Shown here in pieces: positions 21,646 to 30,594 of a DNA stretch of 64,000 bases; the stretch's first letter is position 1; each line of letters begins with the position of its first letter. Source of the stretch: Aliamphritea spongicola (GTDB lineage: Bacteria > Pseudomonadota > Gammaproteobacteria > Pseudomonadales > Balneatricaceae); contig AP025283.1 of the NCBI GenBank assembly GCA_024347235.1, positions 3,038,001-3,102,000 on the forward strand, written 5' to 3'. Position numbers and translations under genes: made by a program. The notes beneath the pieces are model-generated. The model did no database searches. It saw only the letters and a program-made list of their open reading frames with translations, and was not told the origin of the DNA.

Positions 21646-22427
21646 TTAATAAAAGTTCAGCCCAACCAGTATGGCTAAACAGAAGCCGCTGAGCACCATG
21701 AAGTAATAGTCATGGCGCACGATCTCCATGTTATCCAGCAGATACAGCTTGCCCTGATAACCCCGGCACTTCATAGCCGCCATAATTCGCTCGGAACGTT
21801 CCAGTGAATGCACCAGCAACATGCCCACCAGATACCCGATAGAACGCCAGGTGTGCATATTGCTGCGTAATACAAATGCCCTGGCCTGCATGGCCCGGCG
21901 CATACGTTTATATTCTTGCCCGATGACATCCAGATAACGCACGGTAAACATCAGCAGATGCACCAGTTTCTCCGGCACTTTCAGATGCGCCATTGCATGC
22001 CCGAGGGTCGTCGCTCCCATGGTGCCCACCAGCGCCAGCAGAGCCAGCACAACCGCGTTAGCCTTCAGAGCAATTTTGCAGGCATGCAGTAAGCCTTCAA
22101 TGCTGGCAGCAAAGCCAAACACACTGAACATTTCCCGCCCCGGCGTAGTAAAGGCAACATGATCACCAGGAAGATCATGAACATGTCCATGGCGATCACC
22201 CGTCGCAGGGTGCGCTTAAAGTTCAGCTTGGCCAGCGCTGCGACCAGTAATGCCAGCAACAGTCCGAAGATCAGCACGGCAAAGTTATGGGACAGTACAA
22301 CGGCAAAAGCGAACAGCATTGCCGCCGCAACCCGCACCCGGGGATCGAGGATATCGATCACCGAGCGGTGGTGCTTAAGCTGCTGTCCTTTCCAGGACGT
22401 ACCGCTATGTTCCAGATTCTGAGGCAA
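21646..22427 (-). CDS. cbiQ: Cobalt ECF transporter transmembrane subunit CbiQ
   Basis: T component that couples CbiO to the substrate-binding CbiM. Restored length about 260 residues with several hydrophobic helices and the cytosolic coupling regions RYLDVIGQEYKRMRRAMQARAF and LERSERIMAAMKCRGYQGK, whose ARxx/ SRG-like arginine-glycine signature is typical. One base is missing at 22134-22136. The apparent start is TTG at 22427, supported by AGGAG seven bases upstream. Confidence 0.93.
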
Positions 22428-22450
22428 AACTGTCTCCTTGCCGTTTCAGA

Positions 22451-23032
22451 TCAGACCGCTTTCGCAGCCTGAGCCTGTTTACGCTGACGCCACCACATAC
22501 CAATGCCACACAGGCCAAAGATATAGCCAATACCGCCCAGAATATCCTGCAAGCCGGCTTTTTCCTGATAGGCCCGCAACTCTTTACGTAACGGCTTTAC
22601 CTGTTTGGCAACTGCCTTTTCAATCATGCCCTGCATGGCAGCTTCGTCATACTGAACTGCAGTACCGCCTGCTGCCTTTGCTGCGGGCGCTGCTGTAGTT
22701 ACTGCCCCAGCCGCCAGTGAAGACGGCAGCTCATCTGCTGACAAAACCATTTCCAGAACATGACCACTGCCCATTTCCATCCGGAAAAGATGATCAACAC
22801 GGGTCGTGGCTTCAAACGTAAAGAAACCTTCTTCATCGGTTTCAGTTTCCATCAGCACATTACCTGCCGGATCCGTCACCAGTACCTTAGTCCCGGCCTG
22901 AGCCATATCGCCGTTTGAAAAACCCGCTTCACCTTCAATGGTGCTGCCAATTGCGTATACACCGCCCACAACGTTGTGAGCACTGGCCGGCAATGCAAAC
23001 AGCATCGCCAGTAAAATCATATACTTACGCAT
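22451..23032 (-). CDS. CbiL/NikL-like auxiliary protein of the cobalt-nickel ECF transporter
   Basis: Secreted membrane-anchored protein of 193 residues, intact. It has a signal peptide (MRKYMILLAMLFALPASA) whose predicted cleavage leaves an N-terminal histidine (HNVVGGVYAIGSTIEGEAGF), an extracytoplasmic carboxypeptidase-regulatory-like fold with TDEEGFFTFEATTRVD, an Ala-rich linker, a charged helical stretch, and a single C-terminal membrane span (GGIGYIFGLCGIGMWW) with an RQRK end. Proteins of this type often accompany CbiM or NikM. Its start overlaps the cbiM stop by eight bases. The exact role is not established here. Confidence 0.75.
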   Translation of the reverse strand: MRKYMILLAMLFALPASAHNVVGGVYAIGSTIEGEAGFSNGDMAQAGTKVLVTDPAGNVLMETETDEEGFFTFEATTRVDHLFRMEMGSGHVLEMVLSADELPSSLAAGAVTTAAPAAKAAGGTAVQYDEAAMQGMIEKAVAKQVKPLRKELRAYQEKAGLQDILGGIGYIFGLCGIGMWWRQRKQAQAAKAV

Positions 23033-23645
23033 TATCCCAATCCTCCGCGAGGTGCAGAAACTCCGGTTTAACCTTACGGATCAGCAATACCGCCGCAGCA
23101 GTGACGAAACCTTCCACCAGCATCACCGGAATGTGCGCAATCAGGGTTGCTTTAGCCGCCAGCCAGAACGCTTCTCCGGATAACGCCAGGGAACCCGCAA
23201 CCATCACCGTAGTCACGGCCACCGCTCCGGCACCGCCGATTGCGCCCCAGATTGCAGCCACCCGTGGTGAAGATGCCGCAATGCCATGCCTGCAGAGGAA
23301 ATACACCATCACCGCCGGCAAGGCTATATTGAAAGTATTCACCCCCAATACCAGAAAGCCGCCGAAACCAAAGAAAACCGCCTGCAGAATCAGCGCAACC
23401 AGTAACGCCGGAAACGCCGCCCAGCCCAGTGCCAGGCCAATCAGGCCATTAAGAATAAGGTGAACACTGGAGAAGCCGATGGGTAAGTGAATATAAGAAG
23501 CAATGAAGAACGCAGCGGACAGAACCCCCACCTGTGGCAGATGCTCGTAGTCCATCTTTTTCAGACCGTATGCCACACCGGCCAGCGCCAGTAATGCACC
23601 ACCGGCCAGAACCGGTTCGGAAAGCGCGCCGTCTACTATATGCAT
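23025..23645 (-). CDS. cbiM: Cobalt ECF transporter substrate-binding membrane protein CbiM
   Basis: S component that captures cobalt. Intact, 206 residues with about six to seven membrane helices. It begins MHIVDGALSEPVL; the Met1-His2 N terminus is the known metal-binding element of this family. Another signature is IPIGFSSVHLILNGLIGLALGWAAFPAL (HLPIGFSSVHLILNG), with NTFNIALPAVMVYFLC further on. No separate cbiN is seen; the CbiL-like protein takes its place in the order. Confidence 0.93.
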   Translation of the reverse strand: MHIVDGALSEPVLAGGALLALAGVAYGLKKMDYEHLPQVGVLSAAFFIASYIHLPIGFSSVHLILNGLIGLALGWAAFPALLVALILQAVFFGFGGFLVLGVNTFNIALPAVMVYFLCRHGIAASSPRVAAIWGAIGGAGAVAVTTVMVAGSLALSGEAFWLAAKATLIAHIPVMLVEGFVTAAAVLLIRKVKPEFLHLAEDWDNA

Positions 23646-23701
23646 AGCTGTTCCTGATCTGTTAAACCGGCAACCCTGTACAGAGTTGCCGGTTTAAGTG
23701 T

Positions 23702-24508
23702 TTATTTAACTTCGTGAGCCTGAACCCAGATAACCGCATCCTGAGACAACTCTTTACCTTCGTACTCAGTATCCGGACCTACACCCAGAGCAGCAAAGCC
23801 CCAGTGGCCAGCTTTAGGGATACCGAAAGTGAAGGTACCGTTAGCATCTGCAAAGATAGTCATGGTGACAAACGCTTCTGCCGGCGGTGTAATTTCGCCT
23901 TCAGCTGCAAAGCGGTTATTTTCCATATCCGGCTCGTAGTTCATGTATTCAACTTCGATTTCCGCAAACGGAACCGGCTCGCCATTACCTTTAACTACAC
24001 CGGTAAAGGTACCGCCTTCATAAATTGCATATGGCTTGGTCAGCGGCACGATTTCCGCCTTCAGACCCAGCTCTTCATTCCAGTCCGTTGGCAGGCTGCC
24101 AACGTTCACAATGTTCTTGGTGATTTGCTGAATGTAGATATCTTCTTCCGCCTCCAGGTACGGTTCCGGCGTCATGACAAATACATTGTCACCCAGGCCA
24201 CGCAACTTAACAGTTGCTTCATATGCCGGGCCGGTATCCACTTCGCTGGTCCACTCAATCGCTTCCAGCTTATCCATCAGATCAGTCTTCTTGCCCTTAC
24301 GGACCATGAAAAACTCCTGAGGCTCGCCCATTTTCATGACGTGACCGCTGGCAGCAGGGTGAGTAAATGGCATTTTCAAAACCACTTCACCACCTTTTTC
24401 GCGCAAGGACTCAGGGGTATAGATCAGTTGGAAATGCGCCTGCGCTGTGCCGGCAACCAGGGAAGAACCTAAAACTAAAGCGGCAGATAACTGCTTGAAA
24501 TTGAACAC
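23702..24508 (-). CDS. Periplasmic DUF4198 protein (CbiK/NikK-like), cobalt uptake accessory
   Basis: First gene of the riboswitch-controlled operon. Intact, 268 residues, GTG start. The signal peptide ends AGTAQA, so the mature protein starts HFQLIYTPES, with histidine at the N terminus. The rest matches a DUF4198-like pattern: FTHPAASGHVMKMGEPQEF, an ATVKLRGLGDNVFVMTPEPYLEAEEDIY central part, and a C-terminal immunoglobulin-like part with GTFTFGIPKAGHWGF. Members near Ni/Co transporters are believed to bind metal in the periplasm. TonB-linked passage is possible but not shown. Confidence 0.8.
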   Translation of the reverse strand: MFNFKQLSAALVLGSSLVAGTAQAHFQLIYTPESLREKGGEVVLKMPFTHPAASGHVMKMGEPQEFFMVRKGKKTDLMDKLEAIEWTSEVDTGPAYEATVKLRGLGDNVFVMTPEPYLEAEEDIYIQQITKNIVNVGSLPTDWNEELGLKAEIVPLTKPYAIYEGGTFTGVVKGNGEPVPFAEIEVEYMNYEPDMENNRFAAEGEITPPAEAFVTMTIFADANGTFTFGIPKAGHWGFAALGVGPDTEYEGKELSQDAVIWVQAHEVK

Positions 24509-24628
24509 GTTTGATTTGCTCCGTCTGAAAAAAATACAGCCAGAGTTGGGAGGAATCAGCGCAGCACCCTGTGGGAAGAAATAAACTGCACCTCGGTGAA
24601 GCCCTCCGCAACACCCAGTTATTACAAG

Positions 24629-24802
24629 TTACCAAGCCGGTATCCGGACTCATCGACGGATTCTCATCCCCTGTTTCGCCTTCCCACTCATCTGATTCAC
24701 GGGAATCATTTGCTCGCAGTGGCCAATGAAACAGTTTTATCGATTTACCGTTGCGGGGGCAGTGTTGGGATTGTCTTAACCAGGGGCTGTAATATTTGGC
24801 AA
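24629..24802 (-). promoter_or_regulatory. Cobalamin riboswitch aptamer
   Basis: On the minus strand the segment carries CACTGCCCCCGCAACGG (24748-24764), the GGCGAAACAGGGGATGAG internal region, and the B12-box variant GAGTCCGGATACCGGC (24636-24651). A closing P1 helix can form between TTGCCAA (24796-24802) and TTGGTAA (24629-24635). It lies 120 bases upstream of the DUF4198 gene, so it should reduce expression of the whole operon when adenosylcobalamin is plentiful. The expression platform (24509-24628) contains a T7 run but I could not settle its fold. Confidence 0.93.
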
Positions 24803-24904
24803 TACTGCAACAGCTTCAAAGCCTTAACGCACCAACTTCCCGGAGAGCGCTTAAAATCAGCACTTTCCTGCGTGGTTTAACACGCAACTCAATAACGTGA
24901 ACGC

Positions 24905-24934
24905 ACAATACCTGCACCGCTCAAAGCTTGTCAA
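24905..24934 (-). promoter_or_regulatory. Putative sigma70 promoter of the B12 operon
   Basis: TTGACA (24929-24934) and TATTGT (24905-24910) separated by 18 bases, reading left on the minus strand. A transcript from here would begin about 100 bases before the riboswitch aptamer. The -35 match is perfect; the -10 is weaker. Confidence 0.6.
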
Positions 24935-24984
24935 TCAGCGCCTGTTAAATGTCGCAATTTAATAAAATAAGGTCTTTAGAAGGG

Positions 24985-25010
24985 AAAAAACAGCCGCAGA
25001 ACAGCGGCTG
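24985..25010 (-). terminator. Rho-independent terminator of the chemoreceptor gene
   Basis: CAGCCGC and GCGGCTG form a stem with a short loop, followed by T6 on the minus strand. It sits just after the stop of the chemoreceptor gene, separating it from the B12 operon. Confidence 0.85.
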
Positions 25011-25033
25011 TACAGATAACTTAAGGGAACACT

Positions 25034-26887
25034 TCAGGTAACAAACTGCCCCACCGCCAGCTTCAGCTGCTGAGCCTGAGCGGCTACTTCATCGCTGGCG
25101 GTAACATTCAGTTGTGTCTGGGCACTGGCATCATCAATAATCAGGCGGATTTTATCGACATTCTGATTGATTTCCCCTGCCACATTCGCCTGCTCTTCTG
25201 TTGCAGCCGCCACCTGGGCAGTCATATCCACAATGGTTTCAGCATCCTGAGTGATCGTATCAAGCATATCAATGCTGGCCTCCGCATGCTCAGCGCTTTG
25301 CTGGCTCCGGCTGAGACTCACCGACATCAGTTCAGTGGCACGGTTGGTACGGGTCTGTAACTGAGAAATCATCCCTTCAATTTCACTGGCCGAATCCTGA
25401 GTCCGTTCTGCCAGAGAACGTACTTCATCAGCAACAACTGCAAATCCCCGCCCTTGCTCACCGGCCCGGGCAGCCTCAATAGATGCATTCAGCGCCAGCA
25501 GGTTTGTTTGCTCAGCAATTGACTTAATGACTCCCAGCACTGAGCCGATCTCTTCACTTTCTTTCTGCAGTGTCTGAACCTCGGTGTCAGTTTCACTGGC
25601 CTGATCCGCCAGACTTCTGATACTGCCAATCAGCTCGCCGTTGCTGGTTTTACTCTGCTCTGCCTGCTGCAAAGAATTCCGGGCGGTTGCCGAAGTATTC
25701 TCAGTATTGCCGGCAATTTCGGCCATGGCGGCTTCCATCTCGTGAACTGCACTGGCAATCTGCACGACTTCATCCTGCTGATTCTGAAGATCTACTGCGG
25801 CAGAGTTAGCACTCCTGGCCAGCTGTTCTGAGGAGGACTGCAAATGCCCGATAGCTTTAACCACATCCCCTATCAGCGTCTGGAAGATGGCCATCATGGC
25901 ATTAAAATCACTGCCCATTTTACCCAGCTCATCCCGATTACTGCCTTCATAGCGTAATGTCATATCCTTACTGGCACTGACTTTTTGCATACAGCTGGCC
26001 AGCCGGGAGATTGGCACCAGAATACTCCGGGAAATAAGTGCAACAGCGACACCCACAATCAATGCCACAGCAATGACGATGGCCACCGCCAACATCTGCA
26101 CCGGGAAACCTCAGCCGCCACATGGGCCTGCAACGTGACATTAATCTCATCCAGTGTTGCCTGGGTCTGATTCCCCTGTTGCAACATAACGCCCCGTAAA
26201 CCGGTATCAGCAGTTAACCCGAGAGTTTTACGTGCCGCCACCAGGGCTACAAACTGGCGCTTATAGTCGTTCAGCAAATCAAGGGTAGTTTGCCGCTGAG
26301 ACTGACTGAAGTCTACCTGCCGAACCACCGCAACCGCTTTATCAAAGTTGCCGTTAAACTTGGTCAGGTATTTTTCGTTAGAACGGATAATGAAATCTTT
26401 TTCATTACGGCGTAGCTGTAATATGCGCACATACAGTTCGTTACTGTTTATGGTCTGCACATTTTTCAGCCGCATGCACTGCACCACGCAAGCCACCCCT
26501 TAAGCCTTCTTTTTCATTCAAGCCAATGGTTTTAAGCAGATTCGCCACCTTAATAAAGCTGGCATCATATTCCATAAAATAGCTGTTAAGATTCTGCAGT
26601 GAACTCTGGGTATCACCATCTAACTGTCCGATTGCTGTAACCAGATGTTCACTAAAGCGTGTTTTTGCCTGCACAAAATTTGCTTCAGCATCTGTCTGCA
26701 GGGTAGTGACAAAGGCCTGCTCATACAGCCCCATCGCCAACTGCTCCTGTTTAAGTTTACCCACCAGGGACTCACTCTCACGCAGATCATTCAGGGTATT
26801 AAGGGAATACATCAGCAAACCGAACAGCGCTGCAACCGACATCAGCACGATCGTCAGCAATAGAATAAGTTTGTTCTTGATAGTCAT
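25034..26887 (-). CDS. Methyl-accepting chemotaxis protein
   Basis: Membrane chemoreceptor of about 618 residues after repair. It starts [15 protein letters not shown] (first membrane span), has a helical periplasmic ligand domain of roughly 280 residues, a second span ([20 protein letters not shown]), a HAMP region ([18 protein letters not shown]), and the signalling hairpin with the conserved tip [34 protein letters not shown]. Two losses: two bases at 26462-26466 (coding A7 read as A5) and one at 26103-26105. I chose ATG 26887 since GGAG lies just upstream. The ligand cannot be told. The C terminus lacks a clear NWETF-type pentapeptide. Confidence 0.9.
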
Positions 26888-27204
26888 ACAACACTCCATA
26901 TTAAGACAACTGATCAGCCGGCTGACGCTTCCTGCGGCAGCCGGGCGAAACTCTGGTCTGGTGCACCGAATGACTCCTGCACACATCAGTCAGTGGTATC
27001 ATCACCAGTCGGCCGGATAATCTCCTGCGACCAAAATCCTTTACCAGATCATTCTAAACTAGCCGGTGGTTACCAATTATCCAGAAGGTTTTCCCCAGTT
27101 TGGGGATTAATCGCAACCGCTAATCCGTTGCGGATTCTGCAAAAACCATTGCACAAAAATCACCCCGGTGTAGACTTGCCCGCTGCCATTCAGAGAGATT
27201 AGTT
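26888..27204. other. Divergent intergenic region between the chemoreceptor and queE
   Basis: It holds short inverted repeats, for instance CCCCAGTTTGGGG near 27095-27107, and an AATCGCAAC/GTTGCGGATT near-palindrome at about 27110-27138. No gene or known riboswitch was recognised; a preQ1 motif was looked for and not found. Confidence 0.4.
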
Positions 27205-27845
27205 ATGCGTTCCGTTTACAGTGTCAAAGAGATGTTTTACACCCTGCAGGGCGAAGGTGCTCAGGCGGGCCGTCCGGCGGTATTCTGCCGGTTTACCGGC
27301 TGCAACCTGTGGTCCGGCCGGGAACAGGACCGCGCTAAAGCGATCTGCGATTTCTGTGATACTGACTTTGTAGGCACTGACGGCCAGAACGGTGGTAAAT
27401 TTCGCAGCCCGGAAGAACTGGCTAAAAAGTACGCAGCTTCTGGCCACTGAACAATGAAGGCGTGCCCTATGTTGTCTGCACCGGCGGTGAACCCTTACTG
27501 CAGCTGGACGAAGCCCTGATCACCGCTTTTAAAGCAGAAGGTCTGGAAATCGCACTGGAAACCAACGGCACTTTACCGGTTCCTGAAGGCGTTGACTGGA
27601 TTTGCGTCAGCCCAAAGGGCGCATCTGAAATTGTCCAGACCCGCGGCCATGAACTGAAGCTGGTCTACCCGCAAAGCCAGGCCATGCCGGAACGCTTCAG
27701 AGACCTGGAGTTTGACAACTATTACCTGCAGCCACTGGACGATGCCTTACAGACCGCCAACACCAAAGCCGCTGTTGAATACTGCATGGCACATCCGCAG
27801 TGGAAACTGAGCCTGCAGACCCATAAATTCATCGGAATTGACTGA
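27205..27845 (+). CDS. queE: 7-carboxy-7-deazaguanine synthase QueE
   Basis: Radical SAM enzyme making the 7-deazaguanine core of queuosine and preQ0. Restored length about 213 residues. It begins MRSVYSVKEMFYTLQGEG and has the unusual cluster motif CNLWSGREQDRAKAICDFCD, in which the first and second cysteines are separated by 14 residues (CX14CX2C) as in the Burkholderia-type QueE. VCTGGEPLLQLDEAL follows. One base is missing near 27437-27441 (coding frame to ...FWPLNNEGVPYVVCTGG). Usually clustered with queC, which is not visible here. Confidence 0.93.
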
Positions 27846-27854
27846 AAAATTGCG

Positions 27855-27891
27855 GATTTCAGAAAGTTTTTAAAAAATCTGAAATTTTTTT
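27855..27891 (+). terminator. Terminator after queE
   Basis: GATTTCAGA pairs with TCTGAAATTT around an A/T-rich loop and is followed by a T run. It begins about ten bases after the queE stop. Confidence 0.75.
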
Positions 27892-28312
27892 GCCCTCATA
27901 GGGTCTGTTATACAGAGACAGAATACAGAGCATTTTCAAATATTTGCCTGACATAGTTAAAAACTGCATGAAATATGACATGCAGCGAGTACATTTTTTT
28001 GCGAAAAATGCAAAAATCGAATTCGCACTGAACTTATTGAAAACTCCTTCTCTAACTCTGTACATCAACGTTCTTGCAAGACCCCTTTATGTAGTAAAAG
28101 TAGTTTCTTCCCAGAGCTTCCCTCTCTGGGAAGAAGCTGCTCCCTTCCCCACTTACATTTATCATTCAGTTCCAAGCCACTTTTACACAATCTTCGCACC
28201 CGTTTTTCAACCTCTGTCAGCTGCCCACATTCTTTGCTATCCTAGCCGGCCTGTTTATGTGCGCGACTTATGCGTAATCAGGCGTAATCAACCTTCTGAA
28301 TAGTGAATCAAG
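27892..28312. other. AT-rich intergenic region upstream of hisC with a perfect 12-bp hairpin
   Basis: About 420 bases without a convincing gene. A perfect inverted repeat, TTCTTCCCAGAG (28105-28116) and CTCTGGGAAGAA (28124-28135), encloses a seven-base loop. No T run follows on the plus strand, so it is not a classical terminator. Small ORFs in both directions here have no recognisable sequence. Confidence 0.5.
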
Positions 28313-29380
28313 ATGAGTAAGTACTGGAGCCCGGCAATCAATTCGCTCACCCCTTATGTACCCGGTGAGCAGCCAAAGCAAAGCGGTTTAATCAAACTCA
28401 ATACTAACGAGAACCCGTATCCGCCATCGCCCCATGCTATCGCTGCTCTGAATGATTACCCTAAAGAGCGGCTGAAACTTTATTGCGATCCTGAAGCCAC
28501 GCTGCTGAAGAATGCCCTGAAGGATTATTTCAGCCTGGACTATAAAAATGTCTTTGTGGGCAACGGTTCTGATGAGGTACTGGCGCTGGCATTTATGGCA
28601 TTTTTCCGTCAGGAACATCCTATTCTGCTGCCGGAAACCACCTACAGCTTTTACGATGTGTACTGCAACCTGTACGACATTGCCTACACGCAGTTACCAC
28701 TGGATCAGGACTTCAACATTGACCTGAAGGCATATGAGCAGCCAAACGGCGGCATTATTTTTGCCAACCCGAATGCCCCGACAGGCCGGGTACTGCCACT
28801 GGAACAGATTGAAGCGCTGTTAAAGGTGAATACTGAGTCACTGGTTATTGTTGATGAGGCTTACATCGACTTTGGCGGCGAATCTGCCGTTGAACTGGTC
28901 CGTAAATATGACAACGTACTGGTCATTCAGACGTTCTCGAAATCCCGCAGCATGGCTGGCTTACGGGTAGGCTACGCACTGGGTCATGAAGATCTGATCG
29001 ACGGCCTGGAGCGGGTTAAAAACTCATTCAACTCTTACCCGCTGGACAGTCTGGCAATTGCCGGCGCAGTCGCGTCTATTGAAGACGAAGCCTATTTTCA
29101 GGCCACTACGCAGAAAATCATCAACAGCCGTGAATGGACAACAGCACAGCTGGAAGCGCTGGACTTCAACGTTATCCCATCGGCCAGTAACTTTGTGTTT
29201 GCCAGCCACCAGCGGATTGCCGGTGCTGATCTGATGACCTACCTGCGCGGTAAAAACCTGCTGGTCCGGCACTTCAAGAAGCCGGGCATTGAAAATTACC
29301 TGCGTATCTCCATCGGAACCGATGAAGAAATGACCGCCCTGGTCAACGCCCTGAAAGATTACCCGGGAATCACCGGTTAA
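28313..29380 (+). CDS. hisC: Histidinol-phosphate aminotransferase HisC
   Basis: PLP-dependent enzyme of histidine biosynthesis. Intact, 355 residues. Features: LNTNENPYPPSP near the N terminus, VGNGSDEVLALAFMAF, FANPNAPTGRVLPLEQIE, VIVDEAYIDFGG, and the PLP-lysine motif TFSKSRSMAGLRVGYALG. The gene stands alone, away from other his genes; related aminotransferases can take aromatic substrates, so histidine synthesis is likely but not the only possibility. Confidence 0.88.
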   Translation: MSKYWSPAINSLTPYVPGEQPKQSGLIKLNTNENPYPPSPHAIAALNDYPKERLKLYCDPEATLLKNALKDYFSLDYKNVFVGNGSDEVLALAFMAFFRQEHPILLPETTYSFYDVYCNLYDIAYTQLPLDQDFNIDLKAYEQPNGGIIFANPNAPTGRVLPLEQIEALLKVNTESLVIVDEAYIDFGGESAVELVRKYDNVLVIQTFSKSRSMAGLRVGYALGHEDLIDGLERVKNSFNSYPLDSLAIAGAVASIEDEAYFQATTQKIINSREWTTAQLEALDFNVIPSASNFVFASHQRIAGADLMTYLRGKNLLVRHFKKPGIENYLRISIGTDEEMTALVNALKDYPGITG

Positions 29381-29398
29381 TCACTCCGAAAGGGATAC

Positions 29399-29423
29399 AA
29401 AAGGCGCCACCCGGCGCCTTTTT
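29399..29423. terminator. Bidirectional terminator between hisC and the GGDEF gene
   Basis: AAAAGGCGCC and GGCGCCTTTTT make a strong G/C stem with A and T runs on both sides, between two convergent genes. Confidence 0.85.
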
Positions 29424-29444
29424 AATGCTTAAAAATCAGTCTGA

Positions 29445-30353
29445 TCAGGATTCCAGATCACCGATAATACTATCTCCCAGAGCTTTCGCTTCACGCAGAT
29501 AGCCGTCAGCACGGGCGTACATGACTTCAGCGTTGTCATCCTCATCATTCAGGGTTGCCACCCCGACACTCAGGGTAAACGGCACACTGGACACCTCTGC
29601 ATCCTGTGCCAGCTCAGCAGCCATCTTCTTCACCCGGTCTGCCGCCAACACACCCTGTGCTTCGTTGGTTTCCGGTAACAGAATGGCAAAGTCATCTTCA
29701 CCCACACGAGCCAGGAAGTCTGCGGTACGCTTCATCTGATTCAGTGAAACAGCCATTGCTTTAAGAATGTCATCACCGGCATCCCAGCCATACTTATCAT
29801 TAATATCCTGCAGGTTATCCACGCTGATAATCATCAGGCTGCAGATCCAGTCATAACGCTGCGCCTGCGCCATAGACTGTGCCAGCACCGGCATTAAGGC
29901 CTGTTTGTTATACATGCCCGTTAACAGATCACGGTGTACCCGGGAACGCTCCCGTTCAGATTTTTTACGCTGGGAGATATCTTCAATCCGGCATACGACA
30001 CTCGGCTCATCACCGGCAGACGGGGCCAGCCGAGCTTCAACCCAGCAGGCAGTCTTCATGCCCTGATCTCTAAGATAAGGAATATGGGCAGGATCCAGGA
30101 GAATCTCTTTCGTCAGCACCTTGTTGTGGCTGAGGGCCTGATCGATCATGCCCTGCAAGGATTCGGTAATAGAGTCCGGGAAGATATCTGCAAGATTTTT
30201 ACCCAGCAAGGCATCATCGCCACCCCAGGGTAACGAAGAATTGCTGTGAGAAGAAAAGATAATGGCTCCGGTCTGACTCAGTACCAGAACATCCTCAGAG
30301 AGTACATTCAATAGCGCATCAATACGTGACTGAAGAACATTCGATTTGTGCAT
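29445..30353 (-). CDS. PAS-GGDEF protein with degenerate GGDEF motif
   Basis: Cytoplasmic protein of 302 residues, intact. The N-terminal half is PAS-like (VLSEDVLVLSQTGAIIFSS ... CWVEARLAPSAGDEPSVVCRIEDISQRKKSE). A GGDEF domain follows: DLLTGMYNKQAL, LMIISVDNLQDINDKYGWDAGDDIL, and at the active loop RVGEDDFAILLPE. The canonical GGDEF reads GEDDF here, with the second glycine changed to glutamate. It may be inactive or an effector rather than a cyclase; the metal aspartate (SVDNLQ) is kept. No membrane span. Confidence 0.88.
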   Translation of the reverse strand: MHKSNVLQSRIDALLNVLSEDVLVLSQTGAIIFSSHSNSSLPWGGDDALLGKNLADIFPDSITESLQGMIDQALSHNKVLTKEILLDPAHIPYLRDQGMKTACWVEARLAPSAGDEPSVVCRIEDISQRKKSERERSRVHRDLLTGMYNKQALMPVLAQSMAQAQRYDWICSLMIISVDNLQDINDKYGWDAGDDILKAMAVSLNQMKRTADFLARVGEDDFAILLPETNEAQGVLAADRVKKMAAELAQDAEVSSVPFTLSVGVATLNDEDDNAEVMYARADGYLREAKALGDSIIGDLES

Positions 30354-30594
30354 TTAATCGCCTCTTATCCCTGAACAGTATACCTAAGACCTTACATTCA
30401 CTTGCTAGGCAGGTGCAACCGCTTCCCTCTTCTGATCACGGTTATGCAGCACACGATATCCCATTATGGGTTTTGTAATTCAGATATTTATCGCCGACCT
30501 GAAATATTTTCACCCATCAGGTTGATCCGCAGATACTAAATTACTCAGGTTTTCCATCAGTTAGGCAACGTTTACCTGACGTAATACTATGTCT
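30354..30594. other. Intergenic region of 241 bases
   Basis: No gene, repeat or clear hairpin was recognised between the GGDEF gene start and the end of rlmF; both genes are transcribed leftward, so it may hold the promoter of the GGDEF gene. Confidence 0.4.

Noticed and set aside
24411..24880. Small ORFs on both strands over the riboswitch
   Set aside because: They overlap the conserved cobalamin aptamer, which explains the sequence fully.
27130..27204. preQ1 riboswitch before queE
   Set aside because: The conserved preQ1 hairpin and A-rich tail could not be found.
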